A stretch of DNA of 64,000 nucleotides, taken from the NCBI GenBank assembly GCA_016712715.1, contig JADJQM010000003.1:372001-436000 (forward strand), read 5' to 3'. The position numbers and the translations under genes were made by a program. This DNA is from Rhodospirillaceae bacterium. Lineage in GTDB: Bacteria > Pseudomonadota > Alphaproteobacteria > Dongiales > Dongiaceae. The notes beneath the pieces were generated by a model. It searched no databases and was not told the origin of the DNA. It worked only from the letters and a program-made list of their open reading frames with translations. Below, piece after piece: positions 1-8,695 of this stretch; within the stretch, counting starts at the first letter, position 1; each line of letters begins with the position of its first letter.

Positions 1-75
1 CCGGCTCCATTGGTTTTGGGTCCGTCCCCCCTCGACCGGTACGGGTGCTGAAAGACCCCGACATATCGCTAGTGA

Positions 76-621
76 ATGAGTCGGGATATGCCTAAGCCTG
101 CGGTCCTAATCAGCAAGGCCGAGTTCGCTCGCCGCCATGACCTCACGACCGGTCGAATTTCGCAGTTAATCCATGAGGGCTTGCCGGTCACGCGCGGCAA
201 GATCGACCCCAAGGCCGCCGACGCCTGGATGCAGGACAACCTCGACGAGGACCGCCGACGGGCCGCCAAGCCCCAGGGCAAGCCGGCAGGGGCCGCGCGC
301 CGCAAGACAGGCGATCTCCCGGCCTATGCCGCCAGCAAGGCCCGCCATGAGGCATTGAAGGCCGAGCGGGTAGAACTCGACCTCGAGGTCAAGCGCGGCA
401 GTCTGGTCGACCGGCAACGCGTCGAGTTCGCGGTATTCGACCGGGCGCGGCGGGAGCGGGATTTGCATACGGCTTGGGTTCTCAGAATTTCCCCGCTTTT
501 GGCAAACGAGCTAAAGGTCGATCCGGCCAAGCTGCATACCCTACTAGCCCGCCATATGCGCGGCCATCTTGAGGAATTGGCGCAATTGACCCTCGCCGAT
601 TTGGGCGCTTCCGATGCTTGA
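76..621 (+). CDS. Phage terminase small subunit (Nu1-like)
   Basis: A 181-residue protein that would recognise the packaging site on phage DNA and recruit the large terminase subunit. The N-terminal 60 residues read as a winged helix like lambda Nu1: KAEFARRHDLTTGRISQLI, then a turn LPVTRGK, then a DPKAADAWM segment. A basic linker and a charged helical part follow (about residues 95-140), as expected for oligomerisation. The stop overlaps the start of the large subunit gene by 8 bases, the usual coupled terS-terL arrangement. An alternative ATG lies at 88. Family placement rests on motif layout and neighbours, since small terminases are poorly conserved in sequence. Confidence 0.75.
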   Translation: MSRDMPKPAVLISKAEFARRHDLTTGRISQLIHEGLPVTRGKIDPKAADAWMQDNLDEDRRRAAKPQGKPAGAARRKTGDLPAYAASKARHEALKAERVELDLEVKRGSLVDRQRVEFAVFDRARRERDLHTAWVLRISPLLANELKVDPAKLHTLLARHMRGHLEELAQLTLADLGASDA

Positions 622-2468
622 GGACCTCGAGCAATGGGTCGACTCTGTCTGGCAAAAAGGGATCGCGCCTGAACCGGATTTGACGGTTTCGGAGTGGGCC
701 GACAGGCACCGCATGTTGCCCTCGACGAGCGCCGAGCCGGGCCGATGGTATACCGAACGCGTTCCGTACCTCCGAGAGATTCAGGACTGCTTGTCGCCCA
801 ACAATCCAGCCGAAACCGTCGTTTTCATGAAGGGCGCGCAGATCGGCGGCACAGAAGCCGGCTTGAATTGGGTCGGGTACGCTATCGACCACGCGCCCGG
901 CGTCATGCTGCTGGTCCAGCCTTCAATCGAAAGCATCCGGCGAAATACGGCCGTCCGAATTGATCCAATGATCGAGGCAACGCCGGTCCTCAAGAGCAAG
1001 GTCAGGCCGGCTCGGTCGCGTGACGCCGGCAATACGATTTTCCGGAAACAGTTCCCCGGCGGAATGCTCGTCATGACCGGGGCAAATTCAGCGACCGGCC
1101 TCCGGAGCTTGCCGGCGCGCTACCTGTTTCTCGATGAAATCGACGCGTATCCCCATGACGCCGACGGCGAGGGCGACCCGGTAAACCTCGCCATTCAGCG
1201 CACCGTGACATTTCGCGGCCGGCGGAAAATCTTTCTCGTCTCGACGCCGACGCTCAAGGGCCTAAGCCGGATCGAGAAGTCATATCTTGAATCCGATCAG
1301 CGGCGGTACTTCGTGCCATGCCCGCATTGCCACCAAATGCACTTGCTCGAATGGGCAAACATCCAATGGCCGAAAGGGCGCAGGGACCTCGCTCACGCGG
1401 GTTTGCCCGGAATGTGGCGCGGCTATCGAGGAGCATGAAAAGCCTGCAATGCTCGCCGCCGGCGAATGGCGCGCGCACCAACCAGGGCCGGGCCGATCCG
1501 CCGGCTTTCTCATTTCGTCGCTCTATTCGCCCTTTGAAACTTGGGCCGAGATCGCGGTCGAGCATGGTCGCGTCTTCCAGGACCCGCCGAGGCTTCAAGC
1601 CTGGACAAACCTCAAGCTCGCGGAGACTTGGGCCGATCAAGCCGGCGAGGCTATAGACCCGACTGGACTCATGCAGCGCCGGGAGCAATGGGGAAGTACC
1701 TTGCCGGCCGACGTTGCACTTCTGACGGCCGGCGTTGACGTCCAGGGCGACCGGATCGAGGCCCAGGTCCTAGGATGGGGGCGCGACGAGGAATGCTGGT
1801 CAATCGAGCATAGGGTAATCTTTGGCGATCCCTCCGGGCCGGCGGTTTGGGAGGACCTAGACCGGTTCTTGAAAAACCGATGGGAACACGCGCGCGCGAT
1901 GCCGGCACTCGGCATCCGGGCGGCTTGTATTGACACTGGCGGCCATCACACCCAAGCCGCCTATCGCTTCGCCGCAGCACGATTCAGCCGGCGCATATGG
2001 GCAATCAAGGGCAAGGGCGGTCAGGGCGTTCCGCTGTGGCCGCGCCGGCCGAGCAAGACAAAGCTCAATGTCCCGCTCTTTCTGGTCGGCGTCGACAATG
2101 GCAAGGATACTCTCGCCGCGCGCCTCCGAAACGTCGAGCCAGGGCCGGGCTGCATTCATTTTCCGGCGGATCGCGACGCGAGCTATTTTGAGCAACTCAC
2201 GGCCGAGCATGTGATCACGAGGTACAGCATGGGCCGGCCTAAGCGCGCATGGCTCCCGAAACGCGACGGCGCTCGCAATGAGGCACTCGATACCTTCGTC
2301 TATGGCCTCGCCGCGCTGCACGGACTCATTTTCATGGGCTTGCAGTTGAACCGAGAGGCGCAGTCTCTTGAAGCCTTTCCGTCGACCACCGACAGCGCGG
2401 CGCGGCTTATGTCATCTACCGAGATGAAGAAGCAGAAAGTAATAAGATCGGCTTGGCTAAATCTGTAG
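614..2468 (+). pseudogene. Phage terminase large subunit (GpA family), frameshifted
   Basis: ATP-driven DNA packaging motor and nuclease. The first frame (614-1438) carries the ATPase: a Walker A-like KGAQIGGT at residues 73-80 and a Walker B-like LFLDEID at about 171-177, then PCPHC, the first half of a zinc-ribbon-like pair. The second frame (open from 1287 to 2468) continues with VCPECGAAIEEHEK and the nuclease part (LTAGVDVQGDRIEAQVLGWG, ACIDTGGHHT, NEALDTFVYGL). The two halves join between about 1375 and 1405 if one base is removed, so the copy as read has a one-base insertion (or a two-base loss). Both halves are otherwise well preserved, so either a recent mutation or a sequence error is possible. 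Confidence 0.85.
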
Positions 2469-2473
2469 AATCG

Positions 2474-2980
2474 TTATAGGCCGGCGTCATCAAGGTATTT
2501 TGCCGCTGCTGCTGCAACTTCTTCGAAGAGCGTCGCACAGTCCGATGAAGCACTCGACGCTGAGCTATGCTCCAAACGCACAATGTAAGGGAAGTGTTCT
2601 GCGGATTTGATGGTTTCGCCGGGAATAGCGTCAGACATTAACTCCGAGTGGAGCGTGTATCCGCTACTAAAGACGTCCGGGGACACTTGATTGCTAACAA
2701 CAAAATGCTTTGCGCCAGTAGCGATTGTTTGACAAACATCCAGGCCGGGAATGCGCAAAAGCATCTCCTCCGTGCGACTGGTTTTATCTAGGGCCGGCGC
2801 GCAGCTAACGCACCAATCCACCAGACTCCAAGCGGTCACGGCACAATCGAATGCAGCAAATTCCGCTTGCTCGAGTGTTTTAGACTGACGCATCCGCCCG
2901 ATATCAAGTGATAGTTTGCGGAGTAAATCGCGTGGACCTTCAAGACGGAAGCGTGCGGTTTGGATAGGTGCCCTTGTCAT
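2474..2980 (-). CDS. Uncharacterised cargo protein in the phage-like element
   Basis: A 168-residue soluble protein of unknown function, on the strand opposite to the packaging and capsid genes and between terL and the next structural gene. I chose the ATG at 2980, which has AGAGGG upstream; a longer frame to 3046 lacks a ribosome site. Two segments, AFDCAVTAWSLVDWC and TIATGAKHFVV, recall motifs (TAWHL.DW and GAKH) that I associate with a widespread family of uncharacterised bacterial proteins often found on mobile elements; this is memory, not a search. Its base composition looks less GC-rich than that of the flanking genes. The orientation and position fit a moron or cargo gene. Confidence 0.55.
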   Translation of the reverse strand: MTRAPIQTARFRLEGPRDLLRKLSLDIGRMRQSKTLEQAEFAAFDCAVTAWSLVDWCVSCAPALDKTSRTEEMLLRIPGLDVCQTIATGAKHFVVSNQVSPDVFSSGYTLHSELMSDAIPGETIKSAEHFPYIVRLEHSSASSASSDCATLFEEVAAAAAKYLDDAGL

Positions 2981-3260
2981 AAGTTGTCTGCCCTCTATTC
3001 TCCAAAACGCATTGTGCCGAATTTTTCCTTTGGACCAAGCCTTCATGACAAATCATTTACATCGACTATGGAATCGCCGAGTCGCGCTTGTCTGTTCGGC
3101 TTGGACTTCTGTTTAGTCGCCAAAATCAGTAGGGCCGCAATTACGTTTCATCACGCGACGTTACTTTATGTAGCGTAATCAATGGGTTAAATCGGCAATT
3201 CCCTTGACCTGAAGATGCTCGTCCGCGACTCTTGTTCCGAAACAAGCGTTGGGGAAATTC

Positions 3261-3767
3261 ATGAGCCGCCTAAAGCCGATCTACTCCGCAGATCTATGTG
3301 ACGCCGCCGGGATTGATCGGCATCGCTTCGACTCCTGGCGCGCGTTGAAAATGCTCGGGTCGAGTGTCAAGCAAGGGCAGATCTTCCGCCGTGTCTTTGT
3401 ACCGAGAGACGTTCTTCGATTTGCGCTCCTGAATGCGCTCATTGAATGCGGCTATGTTACCAGGAGCGCAGACAGGGTTCTTAAGTCGCTCGATAGCCTC
3501 GCCGAATTGGCCGACGTCGGCAGTGTTTGGGCCGACCGAGTTTTTTCAGGTAAGCCGACGCCGGAAGCCTATCTGCTCTTTGTCGTCGGACCTGATGGCA
3601 GGGTCATCGACGCGGAACACAGGACCGGGCTTGACCGAGCGGCGGACGTCGTAACAGCCTGGATCAAGTCGCGACCACTCACCAAGCTCGAGCAAATTGG
3701 CCGCGTGAATATAACCCAGATCGCACGCGACGCCGCTGCCAAGCTCCGTGAGCGGGGTTGCCTGTGA
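3261..3767 (+). CDS. Phage-associated hypothetical protein with N-terminal HTH-like segment
   Basis: A protein of 168 residues directly upstream of, and overlapping, the portal gene. The N-terminus (YSADLCDAAGIDRHRFDSWR) resembles a MerR-type DNA-binding helix-turn-helix, followed by a helical region and a short sheet-like segment (AYLLFVVGPDGRVIDAE). ATG 3261 is preferred because GGGGA lies just upstream; a TTG 12 bases earlier is also in frame. In related head gene clusters, small proteins occupy this place between terminase and portal, but I cannot assign a role. It may be a regulator or a structural adaptor. Confidence 0.6.
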   Translation: MSRLKPIYSADLCDAAGIDRHRFDSWRALKMLGSSVKQGQIFRRVFVPRDVLRFALLNALIECGYVTRSADRVLKSLDSLAELADVGSVWADRVFSGKPTPEAYLLFVVGPDGRVIDAEHRTGLDRAADVVTAWIKSRPLTKLEQIGRVNITQIARDAAAKLRERGCL

Positions 3768-5164
3768 TCGGCGCTTGGCTCAATCGCATTCGCTCAAAGG
3801 CCGCACAGCGCAGCATTGACGCCGCGACGAACGGTCGCCGTCGCTCATCGTTCGGTACTTCCTGGAATCCGAATGCTGAAATTCTCGCGGCAAATCCTAC
3901 GGTCGCGGCACGCGCTGCTTATGCTTATCAGAACAATGGCGCGGAATTCGCCGGCATTGAGGCACTTGTCTCGAATGCGGTCGGAACCGGCATTAAGCCG
4001 CAATCGCTACATCCGGATCAGAAGACTCGCGAAGCAATAAATCGCCTCATCGTTGAGTGGGGCGATAACGCTGATTTTGGCGGATTGCTCGATTTCTACG
4101 GAATCCAACTTTCAGCGGTACGCAGCATGTTCCGCGACGGCGAGTCCTTCGTTCGCATGATTCCTGAGGGGCGCGGCAAGGTTGCGCTTTCCTTGCAGCA
4201 AATCAGCCCGGAACAGGTCGACCGCAACCGGACTGCAGTCACCGCGAATGGCGGCCGGATCATCAACGGAATTGAGTTCGACGCCAAAGGCCGACGCATT
4301 GCGTATTGGGTGTTTCGCTATCCGCCCGGCGAACCGTTCCCGACTTCGCTCGATATCGACCGCATTCCGGCCGACGAGATCATTCATCTGTTCAACCCGC
4401 TATTTCCGGGACAGGTACGCGGAATCTCAGCATTGACGCCGGCACTTTTGCGCCTGACCGAGCTTGACCAGTACCAGGACGCGCAAATCATGCGCCAGAA
4501 GGTCGCGGCGATGTTTGCCGGATTCTTGACTGACGCGAATAACACGGCCGGCGGCTTTGAAGGGGATCAGTCGGGATCATCTCTCGACGGTGGCCTCGAA
4601 CCCGGCACAATCAAGGTCCTCCCGCCGGGAACGGATATGCGGTTTAGCGAACCGGCTCAGGTCGGCGACGCACTCGGCTTCATCCCGGTCATTCAACGCG
4701 AAATCGCGGCGGCTATTGGCGTCATGTATGAGCAAATGACCGGCGATCTTAGCCAGGTCAACTACTCCTCTTATCGTGCCGGCGCGCTCGAGTTCCGCCG
4801 CCGGATCGAGGTTCTTCAACACTCGATTATCGTTTTCCAGCTTTGCCGACCGATCTGGCAACGTTTCGTTACCCTCGCCGTTCTAAGCGGCGCCCTAAAA
4901 GCCCCGGATTTCGGCGCGCGTCGAGAGGACTATTTCGCGGTCAAATGGATTGCCCCCGGTTGGGATTGGGTCGACCCGGAAAAGGACGCGAAGGCCGAGG
5001 AGATTGCTATTCGTGCCGGCTTCAAGAGCCGCCGCGAGGTTGTTGCCGGTCGGGGCGAGGATATCGAGGCGCTCGATGCGGAGATCGCAGGCGACAATGC
5101 GCGCGCCTCGCGTCTCGGGCTGGATTTCTCAAAAGCAGGGGTCGCCGATGGCAAGGCCAACTGA
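3764..5164 (+). CDS. Phage portal protein (lambda gpB family)
   Basis: About 466 residues. It would form the dodecameric ring at one capsid vertex through which DNA is packaged, binding terminase outside and the joiner proteins later. The N-terminal pattern (NPNAEILAANPTVAARAAYAYQNN, then GIEALVSNAVGTGI) and the middle part (MYEQMTGDLSQVNYSSYRAG) are characteristic of lambda-type portals. The start is probably GTG 3764, overlapping the previous stop as GTGA with AGCGGGG upstream; a TTG at 3758 is also in frame. Full length for the family with no break seen. It sits between terminase and protease-capsid genes, as in HK97- and lambda-like head modules. Confidence 0.9.
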   Translation: MIGAWLNRIRSKAAQRSIDAATNGRRRSSFGTSWNPNAEILAANPTVAARAAYAYQNNGAEFAGIEALVSNAVGTGIKPQSLHPDQKTREAINRLIVEWGDNADFGGLLDFYGIQLSAVRSMFRDGESFVRMIPEGRGKVALSLQQISPEQVDRNRTAVTANGGRIINGIEFDAKGRRIAYWVFRYPPGEPFPTSLDIDRIPADEIIHLFNPLFPGQVRGISALTPALLRLTELDQYQDAQIMRQKVAAMFAGFLTDANNTAGGFEGDQSGSSLDGGLEPGTIKVLPPGTDMRFSEPAQVGDALGFIPVIQREIAAAIGVMYEQMTGDLSQVNYSSYRAGALEFRRRIEVLQHSIIVFQLCRPIWQRFVTLAVLSGALKAPDFGARREDYFAVKWIAPGWDWVDPEKDAKAEEIAIRAGFKSRREVVAGRGEDIEALDAEIAGDNARASRLGLDFSKAGVADGKAN

Positions 5165-5493
5165 CCCGCTTCGCTTGGCACAGACATTCGACGATGCCGC
5201 TCGCTCGCTTGGCCGTCTCTATCCGCCGGGCGAAATCCTTTCGCGCGCCTGGGTACCTGGAAAAGTCCGGATATCTGATTCTTGCCGGAGATTTTTCCGC
5301 CTCGGCGAAGGCCGGCGCAAGTCATGTTGTGTCGGTGCGCCGCCGGGGCGAGGCATTGCCGCTTCTGTTTCTCACGTTTTCAAAGCGGCCGGTAGACGCG
5401 GTTACGTCGCTCTACTGGCAACCGGGCGGTTGGGAGATTGAGGCGACCGATCTTTGCCTTGACCCGCTCGAGCATTCATTGACGAGGCACTAA
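5148..5493 (+). pseudogene. Small phage protein, apparently split by a frameshift
   Basis: Two overlapping frames cover this stretch. The upstream frame starts at ATG 5148 inside the portal tail with AGGGG before it (MARPTDPLRLAQTFDDAARSLG...) and closes at 5441. The downstream frame carries YLEKSGYLILAGDFSASAKA and ends at 5493 in a TAATG overlap with the protease-capsid start. The simplest reading is one gene of about 115 codons with a single-base shift near 5230-5265. Alternatively, the second frame begins on its own at ATG 5194, which has no evident ribosome site. Function unknown; the position between portal and protease suggests a small head protein. Confidence 0.4.
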
Positions 5494-7298
5494 TGCCGCT
5501 TTCTTTCTACAGACAGTCAGCGAAGCCGGAGACTCTCGACGCCGAGGCCCGCACGGTGAGGCTCGTATGGTCGCGGGGAGCGGCGGTCGAGCGTCAAGAT
5601 TGGGACGGTCCCTTTCTCGAGGTCCTCGATCTCTCTGGCGTAGTCCTCGACCGGCTCCGCAACGCTCCGTTACTCGATACCCACTCTCAATCATCGGTCG
5701 ACAAAATTCTCGGTCGGGTCCTCGAGGTCGGAATCGAGAATGGCGAGGCTTGGGCTGTTGTCGAGTTTTCGGAGCGGCCGGAGGTCGAGCCAATCTGGCG
5801 CGATGTTGCGGCCGGAATCATCGGTAACGTTTCGTGCGGTTATACCGTCCAGGAATGGCAGGAGAGCAGAGACGCCTCCGGCCGACGGATCATGACGGCG
5901 GTCAAATGGACGCCGATTGAAATTTCCCTAGTGCCGGTCGCGGCCGATCCGGGCGCGTCCGTTCGTTCTCAACCTCAGGAGCATATCATGCCAGAACCGA
6001 CTCCCAATCTGCCGGCGGGAAATAGCCCGGCTCCGGCCGTCAGCACGCGCGCGGCGATCAATGCTGAAATCCGAGACATTGTCGAGCTTGCCGGCTTGGA
6101 CGCCGCATTCTCCAATGAATTGATCGACCGCGAAGCGACGGTCGACGACGCGCGCTCGTCCGCCTTTCAGGCGATGCGCGAGCGTTCGACGCGACCGATC
6201 CAGACTCAACGCGTTTCCGTCGGGCAGAGCTTCGATGATCCGGGGTTCCGTTGCCGTGCGATGGGCGAGGCGGTCTATTCGCGGCTCGATCCGAGCCATA
6301 ACTTGAGCGAGCCGGCGCGGCAGTTTGCCTATATGTCGCTTTCCGATCTGGCGCGGGAAACGCTCCGCGTTCGCGGAATTTCGACGACGGCGCTTTCCAA
6401 GGCGGAAATCGTTACGCGGTCGCTTCACACGACGAGTGATTTTGCGACGATCCTCGGTTCAACCGTCGGCCGCTCGCTCCGCAAGGCTTACGAGCTTACC
6501 GGCGGCAATCTCAAGAAAGCTGCAAAGCAAACAACAGCGCCGGATTTCCGGACCCGCTACAAGGTGCAACTCGGCGAGGCTCCGACATTGCAGAAGGACA
6601 ATGAGGACGGCGAGTTCAAGTCGGGCGCAATGGCCGAGGCAAAGGAGTCCTACAAGGTCGACACTTTCGGCCGGATCATCGGGATTTCACGTCAAGCGAT
6701 TATCAATGATGATCTCGGCGCATTTGCCGATATTTCGACGCGGCTCGGCGTCGCGGCGGCGGCATTCGAGACTCAGACCCTTGTCGACCTCCTGGTCAGC
6801 AATAGCGGCTCCGGTCCGACGATGGATGATGGAACCGCGTTGTTCCATTCCACCCATAAGAACCTCGCCGGCTCGGGTGCCGTCATTGGGGAGTCGACGC
6901 TCTCGGCGGCTCGTCTGGCGCTTCGCAAACAAACGGGCTTGTCGGGTGGACTGATCGAGGTTGCTCCGAAATACCTCATTGTACCGCCTGATCTCGAAAC
7001 GACGGCCGAGAAGCAGCTTGCGGCAATCGCGGCGGCCAAAACCAGCGACGTCAATCCGTTCGCCAATCAATTGACGCTCTTGGTCGAGAACCGCTTGACC
7101 AGCGCAACTCGCTGGTATGTGACCGCCGATCCGGCGCTCATTGATGGCCTCGAGTACGCCTATCTCGAGGGGCAAGCCGGGCCGCAGATCGAAAGCCGCA
7201 ATGGATTTGAAATTGACGGCGTTCAGATCAAGGTGCGTGACGATTTCGGGTGCGGCTTCGTGGAGTACCGCTCCTGGTACTCAAATCCGGGAGCCTAA
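5493..7298 (+). CDS. Prohead protease-major capsid fusion protein
   Basis: A 601-residue polyprotein. Residues 1-160 are a serine protease of the HK97 prohead type: a histidine in PLLDTHSQSS (H64), a serine in IGNVSCGYT (S114) and the conserved tail WTPIEISLVPVAADPGA (139-155). Residues from about 280 to the end match the Mu-like gpT major head protein family (SYKVDTFGRIIGISRQAIIND; FHSTHKNLAGSGAV). The connecting part (about 166-280) is charged and helical, like a scaffold or delta domain. The protease would cleave itself and the scaffold once the shell has formed. An in-frame ATG at 5988 has its own AGGAG, so scaffold-capsid may also be made separately. Confidence 0.9.
   Translation: MPLSFYRQSAKPETLDAEARTVRLVWSRGAAVERQDWDGPFLEVLDLSGVVLDRLRNAPLLDTHSQSSVDKILGRVLEVGIENGEAWAVVEFSERPEVEPIWRDVAAGIIGNVSCGYTVQEWQESRDASGRRIMTAVKWTPIEISLVPVAADPGASVRSQPQEHIMPEPTPNLPAGNSPAPAVSTRAAINAEIRDIVELAGLDAAFSNELIDREATVDDARSSAFQAMRERSTRPIQTQRVSVGQSFDDPGFRCRAMGEAVYSRLDPSHNLSEPARQFAYMSLSDLARETLRVRGISTTALSKAEIVTRSLHTTSDFATILGSTVGRSLRKAYELTGGNLKKAAKQTTAPDFRTRYKVQLGEAPTLQKDNEDGEFKSGAMAEAKESYKVDTFGRIIGISRQAIINDDLGAFADISTRLGVAAAAFETQTLVDLLVSNSGSGPTMDDGTALFHSTHKNLAGSGAVIGESTLSAARLALRKQTGLSGGLIEVAPKYLIVPPDLETTAEKQLAAIAAAKTSDVNPFANQLTLLVENRLTSATRWYVTADPALIDGLEYAYLEGQAGPQIESRNGFEIDGVQIKVRDDFGCGFVEYRSWYSNPGA
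5977..5990 (+). promoter_or_regulatory. Internal ribosome-binding site for a nested scaffold-capsid product
   Basis: AGGAG at 5977-5981 lies six bases before ATG 5988, in the reading frame of the protease-capsid gene and exactly at the end of the protease domain (codon 166). This would give a second, protease-free product of 436 residues, as lambda does with C and Nu3. Seen in sequence; use in translation is inferred. Confidence 0.55.
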
Positions 7299-7301
7299 CA
7301 C

Positions 7302-7517
7302 ATGGCGACGATTGCTGAACTCCAAACCATGCGCGAGACGCTCGTTCAAAAACGTTTCGCTGGCATTCGGGAATACACTATCGGCAGTCGTCGCCTCGTC
7401 TACCAATCCGACGCCGAAATGGGTGCCGCACTCCAAGAGCTTGATCGACAGATCGCGGCACTCTCCGGCACTCAATCAGTTAGCACCATCGTTTTTCGCA
7501 CCTCGAAAGGACTATGA
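7302..7517 (+). CDS. gpW-like head-tail joining protein
   Basis: A 71-residue protein with the signature layout of the gpW family: IAELQTMRETLVQKRFAG, a short basic strand region (REYTIGSRRLVYQS) and a second helix DAEMGAALQELDRQIAAL. Lambda gpW enters the filled head below the portal and prepares it for the tail. Length matches the family (about 68 residues). It starts four bases after the capsid stop with GGGAG upstream, and its stop overlaps the next start as ATGA. Confidence 0.8.
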   Translation: MATIAELQTMRETLVQKRFAGIREYTIGSRRLVYQSDAEMGAALQELDRQIAALSGTQSVSTIVFRTSKGL

Positions 7518-7855
7518 CCATGAAGAACTTTGTTCAGCCCGGCGAGGTCGTAACGCTCGCCGCTCCCTATGCGGTCGCAAGTGGCGACGGCTTACTCGTC
7601 GGCTCGATCTTCGGCGTTGCTTCGGGCGATGCCTCTCTCGCCGCCGACGTCGAAGCGTCGACCGAGGGCGTTTTCGATCTCAAGAAAACGAGCGCCCAGG
7701 CGTGGACCATCGGCGCGCTCATCTATTGGGACAACACGGCCAAGGAAGCGACGAACGTTTCCACCAGCAACAAGCTTATCGGTACAGCCATCGCGGCGGC
7801 GAGCAACCCAAGCGCGACGGGCCGCGTCCGGCTCAATGGCGCATTCATCAGCTAG
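7514..7855 (+). CDS. DUF2190 phage protein (probable capsid cement)
   Basis: A 113-residue protein rich in glycine, alanine and short strands (FVQPGEVVTLAAPYAVASGDG; GVFDLKKTSAQAW; IYWDNTAKEATN), typical of DUF2190. Members lie next to major capsid genes and are thought to decorate or stabilise the shell. ATG 7514 overlaps the gpW stop; a second ATG two codons on (7520) is also possible. It is the last recognisable structural gene before the integrase end of the element. Confidence 0.75.
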   Translation: MTMKNFVQPGEVVTLAAPYAVASGDGLLVGSIFGVASGDASLAADVEASTEGVFDLKKTSAQAWTIGALIYWDNTAKEATNVSTSNKLIGTAIAAASNPSATGRVRLNGAFIS

Positions 7856-7990
7856 GTCTCGGAGAGGCAGACTGTGAGGGCGCGCGGCGCGTCCGACAAC
7901 AAAAGCATTGTTCGGGCCTCTCGGCTCTTATCCATCGGGCGACTCCAACGCCGAACAATGCAACGCCGCTTTTCAATCTTGACTGACGAG

Positions 7991-8019
7991 TTGACACTTA
8001 GATAGGCCCAAAGCATCAT
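7991..8019 (+). promoter_or_regulatory. Sigma-70-type promoter
   Basis: TTGACA at 7991-7996, a 17-base spacer, then CATCAT at 8014-8019 (four of six matches to TATAAT). Transcription would start near 8026, about 35 bases before a hairpin-terminator. It could give a short RNA, or serve the HTH and integrase genes by readthrough. Confidence 0.45.
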
Positions 8020-8060
8020 GAGACTCGGTGCTAGAAACACCTCTAAAAGCATAGGCGGAC

Positions 8061-8089
8061 CCCGCCACGACAGACTTGCGGGTATTTTT
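8061..8089 (+). terminator. Possible intrinsic terminator
   Basis: CCCGC (8061-8065) pairs with GCGGG (8078-8082), followed by TATTTTT. The stem has only 5 bp. A competing hairpin GGCGG-acc-CCGCC lies at 8054-8066, so the two folds exclude each other. Confidence 0.4.
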
Positions 8090-8241
8090 ATGCCCAGATT
8101 CCGCTTAGGTCGGGAGTGCGAGGATATAAGGCCGCAAGGCTCGAATAACTCCGCAGGGTCCTATGCCCCTGTTTCTAGCTCCCGGCACCAGCGACGCTCG
8201 CTGGCTTGGCCCAATGGCCGCAAATGCAGGAGCAACAGGCA

Positions 8242-8424
8242 ATGAACAAGCAACAAATCGCAGAACTCGACATTCGGCTCTCCGGAGCCAGGTACGCGCT
8301 CAAATTAATGAAGCAACATCGCGGCAATGCGGCGGGACGGGACGAGCTTCTCGACGCCGCACAGCATCACTTGCGTGCTGCGATTAAGGCGCTCAGCGCA
8401 ACCAAGGGAGCGGCAAGCCGCTAA
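8242..8424 (+). CDS. Small hypothetical protein
   Basis: A 60-residue, mostly helical protein (MNKQQIAELDIRLSGARYAL; HHLRAAIKALSATKG) with no membrane segment. ATG 8242 is chosen because AGGAG stands nine bases upstream; an earlier ATG at 8206 is in frame but has no such site. It ends four bases before the next gene start, so it is probably cotranscribed with the HTH protein and the integrase. I do not recognise the family. An accessory DNA-binding or recombination-directionality role would fit the position but is not shown. Confidence 0.5.
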   Translation: MNKQQIAELDIRLSGARYALKLMKQHRGNAAGRDELLDAAQHHLRAAIKALSATKGAASR

Positions 8425-8428
8425 TCGC

Positions 8429-8695
8429 ATGAGAGCGAGCCGCGCCCATACCCTACCGCCCAACTGTCCGCCGCGCCTTCTGACGCGGCTGCAAGCGGCG
8501 GAGTATCTTTCCGTCTCGCCAACTCATTTCGACAAGATGATAGCGAGCGGTCAGGTTCCCGAGCCGAAAAAACTTTCGGAGGGGCGCAAGGCATGGGATC
8601 GGCTCGCTCTCGACTCTTATGTCGACTCACTCGGCAATGCGCCGGATGAATGCAACCCGTGGGACGAGGTCTTAAATGGCACAGCTTCGGCTTAA
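8429..8695 (+). CDS. Excisionase-like helix-turn-helix protein
   Basis: An 88-residue DNA-binding protein. LLTRLQAAEYLSVSPTHFDK followed by a wing (MIASGQVPEPKKL...RKAWDRLALDSYVDSL) is the AlpA/excisionase-type winged helix (HTH_17). Such proteins bend att DNA and steer the integrase to excision, or activate element genes. Its gene overlaps the integrase start by 20 bases, which fits an xis-int pair. ATG 8429 follows the previous stop directly; the longer frame from 8327 overlaps that gene and is rejected. Confidence 0.65.
   Translation: MRASRAHTLPPNCPPRLLTRLQAAEYLSVSPTHFDKMIASGQVPEPKKLSEGRKAWDRLALDSYVDSLGNAPDECNPWDEVLNGTASA

Larger units (their letters stand above)
7856..8241 (+). other. 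Non-coding stretch with a promoter-terminator pair
   Basis: No convincing gene. The only reading frame of note (8018-8245) has unlikely composition and overlaps a promoter-like sequence. The stretch contains a strong -35 and a hairpin with a T-run, listed separately, and a second GC-rich region up to the start at 8242. Confidence 0.5.

Noticed and set aside
8018..8245. 75-codon open frame in the element
   Set aside because: Overlaps the -10 region of a promoter and a terminator, with no ribosome site and unlikely composition.
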